Positions 57,961 through 64,000 of a stretch of DNA of 64,000 bases are shown here, piece by piece. The DNA comes from CAVPUA01 sp963828015 (GTDB taxonomy: Bacteria; Actinomycetota; Actinomycetes; Mycobacteriales; Jatrophihabitantaceae). Both the position numbers and the translations under genes were made by a program. The first letter of the stretch is position 1. The number at the start of each line of letters is the position of its first letter. A model generated the notes under the pieces. The model saw only the letters and a list, made by a program, of their open reading frames with translations. It was not told the origin of the DNA and did no database searches. The DNA lies in assembly GCA_963828015.1 (NCBI GenBank), contig CAWHCD010000004.1, forward strand, positions 930,001-994,000, given 5' to 3'.

Positions 57961-59733
57961 ATGACGGCCGCCGCGGATCACCTGCCTCTCGCCGCCGACT
58001 TCCCGGCCGCCACCGCCGAGCAGTGGCGCGAACTGGTTGCGGCGGTCCTGCGCAAATCGCGGGGCCAGGACGTCGATCCGGAGTTGGCGCTGACGACGAC
58101 CACCTACGACGGCATCGCGATCAAGCCGCTCTACACCGCGTCGGACGGCGATCGCGCACCCGGCCTTCCCGGCGCGACGCCCTACGTCCGGGGCGCCCGC
58201 GCGAAGGCGACGGCGTGGGACGTTCGGTCGCTGCTGCTCGACCCCGATGCCGCCCGGGCCAACACCGCGGCCCTGCGTGATCTCGAAGCCGGCGTCACCT
58301 CGCTGTGGGTGAAGGTCGGGGGTCCTGGGCTGGCCGTTGACGACCTGGCTCGGGCGCTACGGGGCGTCTACCTCGACCTGGCTCCCATCGCCCTGGACGC
58401 CGGGGCCGACGTCGAGGACGCGACCGCCGCCCTGTTCGCCGTGGCCCGGGACGCCGGCGCGTTGGCGGGAAGCCTCGGCGCCGACCCGATCGGCACTCGC
58501 GCCCGGACCGGTGCGGCGGCCGACCTCGGCTCGCTCGGCCGGTTGGCCGGCGTCGCGGACGGTTCACCGGCGCTGCGGGTGGCCACGGTCGACGCGACGA
58601 TCTATCACGATGCCGGCGCGAGTGACGCCGACGAGTTGGCGATCGCGACCGCCGTCGGGGTGGCCTACCTGCGCGCCCTGACCGAGGCCGGCCTGTCGGT
58701 CGAGGCGGCGCTGGCCCGGCTGGAGTTCCGCTTCGCGGTCACAGCCGACCAGTTCGCCTCGATCAGCAAGTTGCGCGCGGCTCGCCGGATGTGGAGCCGG
58801 GTGGCCGAGCTGAGCGGAGTGGCCGGCGGGGTCGGCCAACTGCAGCACGCGGTCACGTCCGCGGCCATGCTGACCCAGCGCGATCCGTGGGTGAACATGC
58901 TGCGGACGACGATCGGCTGTTTCGCGGCCGCGGTCGGTGGCGCCGAGATCATCACCGTCCTCCCGTTCGACGCCGCGGTGGGAGTGTCGGATGATTTCGC
59001 CCGCCGTATCGCCCGCAATACGTCGGCGATCCTGCACGACGAGTCGCACCTGTCCCGGGTACTCGATGCCGCTGGTGGCTCCTGGTACGTCGAAGCGCTG
59101 ACCGATCAGTTGGCCGAAGCGGCCTGGGCGACGTTCACGGCCATCGAGGGTGAGGGCGGTGCCCTGGTGGCGTTGGAGTCCGGGCGGCTGGCCGACTTGG
59201 CCCGCACGACGCGCGAGCGGCGGGCCCGCGACATCGCGACCCGGAAGGCGCCGCTGACCGGCGTGAGCGAGTTCGCGTTGATCACCGAAGACCCGCTGGT
59301 GCGTCCACCCCTGCCGGAGGTCGCCGCTGGCCCGCTGCCGGTGGCCCGCTGGGCACACGGCTTCGAGGCGTTGCGCGACCGGGCCGACGCCGCCGCCGTC
59401 CGGCCCAAGATCTTCCTGGCCGCACTCGGCCCGGTGGCCGCGCATACGGCCCGGTTGGGCTTCGCCACCAACCTGTTCCAGGCCGGCGGGCTCGAGGTGG
59501 TCGTCGGGAGCGGCGATGGCCTGGCCGCGCAGTTCCAGGCCAGTGGCACGACAATCGCCTGCCTGTGTGGTGCCGACGCCAGCTACGACGAGCTCGGGCC
59601 GTCGGCCGTGGCCGAGCTCGGAGCCACGCAACTGTGGCTGGCCGGACGGGTCGACCTCGACGGCGTCGACGGCCAGATCTACGTCGGTTGCGATGCCATC
59701 GACGTGCTCACCCGCGTATTGGACGCATCATGA
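57961..59733 (+). CDS. mutA: Methylmalonyl-CoA mutase small (beta) subunit
   Basis: 590 residues from ATG 57961. It matches the MutA fold: YDGIAIKPLYTASDG, RMWSRVAELSGVAGGVGQLQ, LRTTIGCFAAAVGGAEIITV, and FARRIARNTSAILHDESHLS. The C-terminal B12-like domain lacks the DxHxxG cobalt-binding motif found in MutB, as expected for the non-catalytic subunit. It heterodimerises with MutB. The 3' end overlaps mutB by 4 nt (ATGA). Confidence 0.95.
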   Translation: MTAAADHLPLAADFPAATAEQWRELVAAVLRKSRGQDVDPELALTTTTYDGIAIKPLYTASDGDRAPGLPGATPYVRGARAKATAWDVRSLLLDPDAARANTAALRDLEAGVTSLWVKVGGPGLAVDDLARALRGVYLDLAPIALDAGADVEDATAALFAVARDAGALAGSLGADPIGTRARTGAAADLGSLGRLAGVADGSPALRVATVDATIYHDAGASDADELAIATAVGVAYLRALTEAGLSVEAALARLEFRFAVTADQFASISKLRAARRMWSRVAELSGVAGGVGQLQHAVTSAAMLTQRDPWVNMLRTTIGCFAAAVGGAEIITVLPFDAAVGVSDDFARRIARNTSAILHDESHLSRVLDAAGGSWYVEALTDQLAEAAWATFTAIEGEGGALVALESGRLADLARTTRERRARDIATRKAPLTGVSEFALITEDPLVRPPLPEVAAGPLPVARWAHGFEALRDRADAAAVRPKIFLAALGPVAAHTARLGFATNLFQAGGLEVVVGSGDGLAAQFQASGTTIACLCGADASYDELGPSAVAELGATQLWLAGRVDLDGVDGQIYVGCDAIDVLTRVLDAS

Positions 59734-61913
59734 TTCCCGATTTCAGCGACGCCACCCTGGCCTCCGAGCCGGTCGACGCGCCGGCAAGTCCCCTGCCCGG
59801 GGGCCAGGACGTGTGGGAGACGCCGGAGGGCATCCCGGTGCCCGAGGTGTACACCGCCGCCGACCTGGCCGACGTGGACTTCCTGGGCACCTACCCGGGC
59901 ATCGCGCCGTACCTACGCGGTCCCTACCCGGCGATGTACGCAACGCAGCCCTGGACCATTCGCCAGTACGCGGGCTTCTCGACGGCGAGTGAGTCGAACG
60001 CGTTCTACCGCCGCAACCTGGCCATGGGCCAGAAGGGACTGTCGATCGCGTTCGACCTGCCCACCCATCGTGGCTACGACAGCGACAACCCGCGGGTGAT
60101 CGGCGATGTCGGCATGGCCGGCGTCGCCATCGACTCGATCTATGACATGCGCGAACTGTTCGACGGCATCCCGCTGGACCGGATGAGCGTGTCGATGACG
60201 ATGAACGGCGCGGTGCTGCCGGTGCTCGCGTTGTTCGTGGTCGCGGCGGAGGAGCAGGGCGTCAAGCCCGAACAGCTGACCGGGACGATCCAGAACGACG
60301 TCCTGAAGGAGTTCATGGTCCGCAACACCTACATCTATCCGCCGACGCCGTCGATGCGGATCATCAGCGACATCTTCTCCTATACCTCGGCGATGATGCC
60401 CCGCTTCAACTCGATCTCGATCTCGGGCTATCACATCCAGGAGGCCGGAGCGACGGCCGATCTGGAGTTGGCCTACACGCTGGCCGACGGGGTCGAGTAC
60501 ATCCGGGCCGGGCGGGCGGCCGGCCTGGACATCGATGCGTTCGCACCGCGGTTGTCCTTCTTCTGGGCCATCGGCATGAACTTCTTCATGGAGGTCGCCA
60601 AGCTGCGGGCCGGGCGGTTGCTGTGGGCCAAGCTGGTCAAGCAGTTCGACCCCAAGAGTGACAAGTCCCTATCGTTGCGGACCCATTCGCAGACCTCGGG
60701 CTGGTCGCTGACCGCGCAGGACCCGTTCAACAACGTCGTCCGGACCTGCATCGAGGCGATGGCCGCGACCCAGGGCCACACCCAGTCGCTGCACACCAAC
60801 GCCCTCGACGAGGCGCTGGCCCTGCCGACCGACTTCTCGGCCCGCATCGCCCGCAACACCCAGCTGCTGTTGCAGCAGGAATCCGGTACAACCCGGGTGA
60901 TCGACCCGTGGGGTGGCTCGTACTACATCGAGAAGCTGACGCACGATCTGGCCGCCCGGGCCTGGGCGCACATCCAGGAGGTCGAGGCGGCCGGCGGCAT
61001 GGCCAAGGCGATCGAGGAGGGCCTGCCCAAGCTGCGCATCGAGGAGGCCGCCGCCCGCACCCAGGCCCGCATCGACTCCGGCCGCCAGCCGGTGATCGGC
61101 GTGAACAAGTACCGCGTCGATGACGAGGACCAGCTCGACGTCCTCAAGATCGACAACTCGGCGGTGCGGGTGGGCCAGACGGCGAAGCTGGAGCGGCTGC
61201 GGGCCGCGCGTGACGCCGGCGCGGTCGAGTCGGCGCTGAACGCACTGACCCGGGCGGCCGCCGCAGCTGCTGACGGCACGCGCGGCAGCGGGCTCGAGGA
61301 CAACCTGTTGACCCGCGCGATCGATGCGGCGCGGGCGATGGCCACGGTCGGCGAGATCTCCGACGCGCTGGAAAAGGTCTACGGTCGCCACCAGGCGACG
61401 ATCCGGACGATCTCCGGCGTGTACATCGGTGAGGCGGGAGGCGAGGTGTCGAGCATCGAGGCGACGCGGGCGGCCACCGCCGAGTTCGAGCTGGAGCAGG
61501 GTCGCCGGCCCCGCATCCTGGTGGCCAAGATGGGCCAGGACGGCCACGACCGCGGACAGAAGGTGATCGCCACCGCCTTCGCCGATCTCGGGTTCGACGT
61601 CGACGTCGGCCCGCTGTTCCAGACGCCCGGCGAGGTGGCTCGCCAGGCCGTCGAGGCCGACGTCCACATCGTCGGGGTCAACTCCCTCGCCGCTGGACAC
61701 CTCACCCTGGTCCCGGCGTTGCGCGAGGAACTGGCGGCCCAGGGCCGACCGGACATCCTGATCGTGGTCGGCGGCGTCATCCCGCCGCAGGACTTCGCCG
61801 AACTGCGGGAAGCCGGCGCAGCGGCGATCTTCCCGCCGGGGACGGTCATCGCCGAGGCGGCGCTCGACCTGCTGCAGGTGCTGCGCAGCCGAGATCAGCC
61901 CAGTAACGCGTGA
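59730..61913 (+). CDS. mutB: Methylmalonyl-CoA mutase large (alpha) subunit
   Basis: 727 residues from ATG 59730. The TIM-barrel substrate domain has RQYAGFSTASESNAFYRRNL, GLSIAFDLPTHRGYDSDNPR and the conserved Tyr region in this stretch. The C-terminal B12 domain has MGQDGHDRGQKVIATAFADL, with the cobalt-ligating His of D-x-H-x-x-G at about residue 611. It interconverts (R)-methylmalonyl-CoA and succinyl-CoA using adenosylcobalamin, linking propionyl-CoA metabolism to the TCA cycle and polyketide precursors. meaB overlaps the stop by 4 nt. Confidence 0.98.
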   Translation: MIPDFSDATLASEPVDAPASPLPGGQDVWETPEGIPVPEVYTAADLADVDFLGTYPGIAPYLRGPYPAMYATQPWTIRQYAGFSTASESNAFYRRNLAMGQKGLSIAFDLPTHRGYDSDNPRVIGDVGMAGVAIDSIYDMRELFDGIPLDRMSVSMTMNGAVLPVLALFVVAAEEQGVKPEQLTGTIQNDVLKEFMVRNTYIYPPTPSMRIISDIFSYTSAMMPRFNSISISGYHIQEAGATADLELAYTLADGVEYIRAGRAAGLDIDAFAPRLSFFWAIGMNFFMEVAKLRAGRLLWAKLVKQFDPKSDKSLSLRTHSQTSGWSLTAQDPFNNVVRTCIEAMAATQGHTQSLHTNALDEALALPTDFSARIARNTQLLLQQESGTTRVIDPWGGSYYIEKLTHDLAARAWAHIQEVEAAGGMAKAIEEGLPKLRIEEAAARTQARIDSGRQPVIGVNKYRVDDEDQLDVLKIDNSAVRVGQTAKLERLRAARDAGAVESALNALTRAAAAAADGTRGSGLEDNLLTRAIDAARAMATVGEISDALEKVYGRHQATIRTISGVYIGEAGGEVSSIEATRAATAEFELEQGRRPRILVAKMGQDGHDRGQKVIATAFADLGFDVDVGPLFQTPGEVARQAVEADVHIVGVNSLAAGHLTLVPALREELAAQGRPDILIVVGGVIPPQDFAELREAGAAAIFPPGTVIAEAALDLLQVLRSRDQPSNA

Positions 61914-62869
61914 GCGAACTGGCCCAGGCCGTGCTCGGCGGCGACCGGGCTTCGATTGCCCGGGCGATCACGCTGGTCGAGTCGCGCCGGGCCGATCATC
62001 GCGAGCAGGCCCAGGAGCTGCTCGTCGAACTGATGCCGCACACGGGCAACGCGATTCGGGTCGGCGTGACGGGTGTCCCTGGGGTGGGCAAGTCGACGTT
62101 CATCGACACACTCGGGATGAACCTGATCGCCCTGTCGCACCGCGTCGCCGTGCTGGCGGTCGATCCGTCCTCGAGCCGCACCGGCGGCTCGATCCTCGGC
62201 GACAAGACCCGCATGGTGGCCCTGGCCGCGAGTGAGCAGGCGTTCATCCGCCCCTCGCCCAGCGCGGGCACGCTCGGCGGCGTGGCGCAGGCGACCCGCG
62301 AAACCATGATGATCATGGAGGCGGCGGGCTACGACGTGGTGCTGGTCGAGACCGTGGGCGTGGGCCAGTCCGAGTACGTCGTGGCCGACATGGTCGACAC
62401 CTTCTTGTTCCTCACCCTGGCCCGGACGGGAGATTCGCTGCAGGGGATGAAGCGCGGCATCCTCGAACTGGCCGACGTCATCGCGGTCAACAAGGCCGAC
62501 GGGGCCCATCGCGACGAGTCAGAGCGCGCGGCCCGCGAACTGGCCAGTGCCTTGCGGCTGCTGCGCGGTGCCGACGGCGCGTGGTCGCCGCCCGTGCTCA
62601 CCTGCAGCGCGCTGGACAACGACGGGCTCGACCGCGTTTGGGCCGACGTCGAGCGGCACCGTAGCGCGCTGGAGGCCGATGGCGCCTTCGCCGACAAGCG
62701 GCAGCGCCAGTTGGTGGAGTGGACCCGGTCGCTCGTGCGCGACCGGTTGCTGGCCCGGCTGGACGGCGTTGACGTGCGCGCGGTCATCGCTACCGCTGAG
62801 CAGGCGGTCCTGGCCGGTTCGCTGACGCCGGACCAGGCGGCCCGGCAGATCCTGGCCGCCCTCGACTGA
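61910..62869 (+). CDS. meaB: MeaB/ArgK-type G-protein chaperone of methylmalonyl-CoA mutase
   Basis: 319 residues from GTG 61910. The P-loop is GVTGVPGVGKSTFIDTLG; VDPSSSRTGGSILGDKTRM and VETVGVGQSE are the SIMIBI G3E-family motifs, and NKADG (NKxD) gives GTP specificity. It loads and protects the adenosylcobalamin cofactor of the mutase encoded directly upstream. The older annotation as LAO/AO transport ATPase is not supported. Confidence 0.96.
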   Translation: MSELAQAVLGGDRASIARAITLVESRRADHREQAQELLVELMPHTGNAIRVGVTGVPGVGKSTFIDTLGMNLIALSHRVAVLAVDPSSSRTGGSILGDKTRMVALAASEQAFIRPSPSAGTLGGVAQATRETMMIMEAAGYDVVLVETVGVGQSEYVVADMVDTFLFLTLARTGDSLQGMKRGILELADVIAVNKADGAHRDESERAARELASALRLLRGADGAWSPPVLTCSALDNDGLDRVWADVERHRSALEADGAFADKRQRQLVEWTRSLVRDRLLARLDGVDVRAVIATAEQAVLAGSLTPDQAARQILAALD

Positions 62870-62894
62870 GGCCGGCGACGATCGCCTGCGCGGG

Positions 62895-64000
62895 TTACTG
62901 GGCGGCCGCAGTACCGCAGCTCATGCAGAACTTCGCCCCTGCGGCGAGCTCGGTCCCGCAGTTGGTGCAGTGCAGGACCGCAGGGGCCATCCCGCTTCCA
63001 CAGCTCATGCAGAACTTCGCGCCCGGGGGGTTCGCGGTGTTACAGGACGCGCAGGCCGCACCGGCCGAGGCCTCACCGGCGATGGCCGGAGCGGGAGCCG
63101 GGGGCGCGGCCGGAGCGGGAGCACCGGCCGGCGGCGGTCCCGAATAGCCGGCGCCCGTGCCGCCCGCGAAGCCCGATGCTGGAGGCGGAGTGGGAGCGGT
63201 CGGCTGCCCGGCGGCCACGCCGCCCATGCCAAGACCCATGCCGAGGAACGCGCCACTGACCGCGCCGCCCCCTTGCGCCATGCCTTCGCCGGCGCCCAGG
63301 GCCATTTCGCCGGCCGCGTATTGATTGAAACTTCCGGCCAGACGCGAGTAGCTGGTGTCCTTGGCCAAGCGCTTGAGCTGCTCGGAGTCCTCGGGTGCGA
63401 GGTTGATGTCGAAGTTGCCCATTCGGGTGATCATCACGCCGTAGGCCGCGAGCTGTTCGTTTCCGTTGGAGATCACAGTCTGTTCGATTTCCGGGGTGTA
63501 GACCGACAACCCGAGAATCGGCCAGCCATTACGCACGATCTGAGTGGTGATGTTGGTGCGCATGACCTTCAACAGCTGGTCGCTGACCCAGCCGGAGACG
63601 CTGTCGTTGTTCTCGACATCGACCGTGCCGAGCAGGTTGGTGATGAGGGCGACCGGGTCGATCACCCGCAGCGCGTAGTCCCCGAACACCCGAAGCGTGA
63701 CGATGAGACCCGTCTGTGGATCCTGGACGTCATCGATCCGGCCGCCGAAGGTCGAGCCGGTGTATTCGCGGGTGCCGACGAAGTAGAGCTCAGCGCGGTA
63801 GGCCCGTCCCGCGGTCGCGGCGTCGATGAGGATGCCGAGTCCGCGGATCTCATCCGCGTCGATCTCGTGACGACCGGGACCCATCGTCGCGACGACCTTG
63901 CCGGTATTGACGAACAGGGCCATCTCATCGGCGTTGACGATCGCCTTGCTCGCCCGCCGGATGCTGACATCGGGCCACTTGTAGACGATCTGGTGCTTCT
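62895..64000 (-). CDS. SPFH-domain protein with C-terminal double zinc ribbons (5' end outside window)
   Basis: At least 368 residues; the frame stays open to the window edge (upstream residues include VYKWPDVSIRRASKAIVNAD), so the start is beyond 64000. The SPFH/virion-core (YdjI-like) domain shows VATMGPGRHEIDADEI and LYFVGTREYTGSTFGGRIDD, then a Gly/Pro/Ala-rich linker. Four zinc-knuckle CxxC motifs follow: ACASCNTA, KFCMSCGSG, HCTNCGTE and KFCMSCGTA. Relatives are membrane-associated scaffold-like proteins of unknown role. It is convergent with meaB. Confidence 0.88.
   Translation of the reverse strand, partial: KHQIVYKWPDVSIRRASKAIVNADEMALFVNTGKVVATMGPGRHEIDADEIRGLGILIDAATAGRAYRAELYFVGTREYTGSTFGGRIDDVQDPQTGLIVTLRVFGDYALRVIDPVALITNLLGTVDVENNDSVSGWVSDQLLKVMRTNITTQIVRNGWPILGLSVYTPEIEQTVISNGNEQLAAYGVMITRMGNFDINLAPEDSEQLKRLAKDTSYSRLAGSFNQYAAGEMALGAGEGMAQGGGAVSGAFLGMGLGMGGVAAGQPTAPTPPPASGFAGGTGAGYSGPPPAGAPAPAAPPAPAPAIAGEASAGAACASCNTANPPGAKFCMSCGSGMAPAVLHCTNCGTELAAGAKFCMSCGTAAAQ

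Overview
The window is very GC-rich and densely packed, with many GTG/TTG starts, 4-nt ATGA/GTGA gene overlaps and several apparently leaderless promoters. This is the style of a high-GC actinobacterium. Gene content agrees: DUF6350 and DUF3017 proteins, an SCO4848-type membrane protein, the purN-purH-folD block, PspC/LiaF-like regulators, and a dacA - SCO4848-like - sdhBADC - BMP/nucleoside ABC - cdd - deoA - add - deoC - upp - phosphosugar mutase - punA order that, from memory, resembles Streptomyces. I cannot place the genus. No rRNA, tRNA, IS element, prophage or CRISPR array was seen.

Layout. 0-3.9 kb: a small catabolic group (gamma-carboxymuconolactone-decarboxylase-like protein, SDR, convergent amidohydrolase) and an acyltransferase-like gene. 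4-7.1 kb: divergent PspC/LiaF-like membrane protein and PspC-containing two-component system. 7.1-10.2 kb (minus strand): a type III polyketide synthase, isoprenylcysteine-methyltransferase-like protein and flavoprotein oxidoreductase, the same three classes as the srsABC phenolic-lipid genes, preceded by an AroQ chorismate mutase with an aromatic-rich leader peptide and attenuator. 10.3-15.5 kb: a PcrA/UvrD helicase and two polytopic membrane proteins, all broken by indels. 15.8-33.7 kb: core metabolism (sucCD, purN, purH, folD, mdh, icd, trpS) with membrane and accessory genes. 33.7-38.6 kb: dacA and sdhCDAB. 38.9-57.1 kb: a nucleoside uptake and catabolism region. 57.1-64 kb: DksA-like protein, methylmalonyl-CoA mutase mutA-mutB-meaB, and a truncated SPFH/zinc-ribbon gene.

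How the genes work together. The BMP lipoprotein and three ABC genes would import nucleosides. Cytidine deaminase, adenosine deaminase, thymidine phosphorylase, purine nucleoside phosphorylase and uracil phosphoribosyltransferase process them. A PGM2-like mutase would convert (deoxy)ribose-1-P to the 5-phosphate, DeoC splits deoxyribose-5-P, and the adjacent aldehyde dehydrogenase could oxidise the acetaldehyde. Succinyl-CoA synthetase, succinate dehydrogenase, malate and isocitrate dehydrogenases and methylmalonyl-CoA mutase feed the TCA cycle.

The most interesting non-coding signal is at 10075-10193: a 20-23 codon reading frame rich in Tyr and Phe, a pause hairpin, a possible antiterminator and a U-tailed terminator directly ahead of chorismate mutase. 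It looks like ribosome-mediated attenuation of aromatic amino acid synthesis. Separately, many otherwise intact genes, including the normally important pcrA, carry single-base frameshifts, mostly insertions. These are probably sequence errors, so affected genes are annotated as one gene with the break stated.
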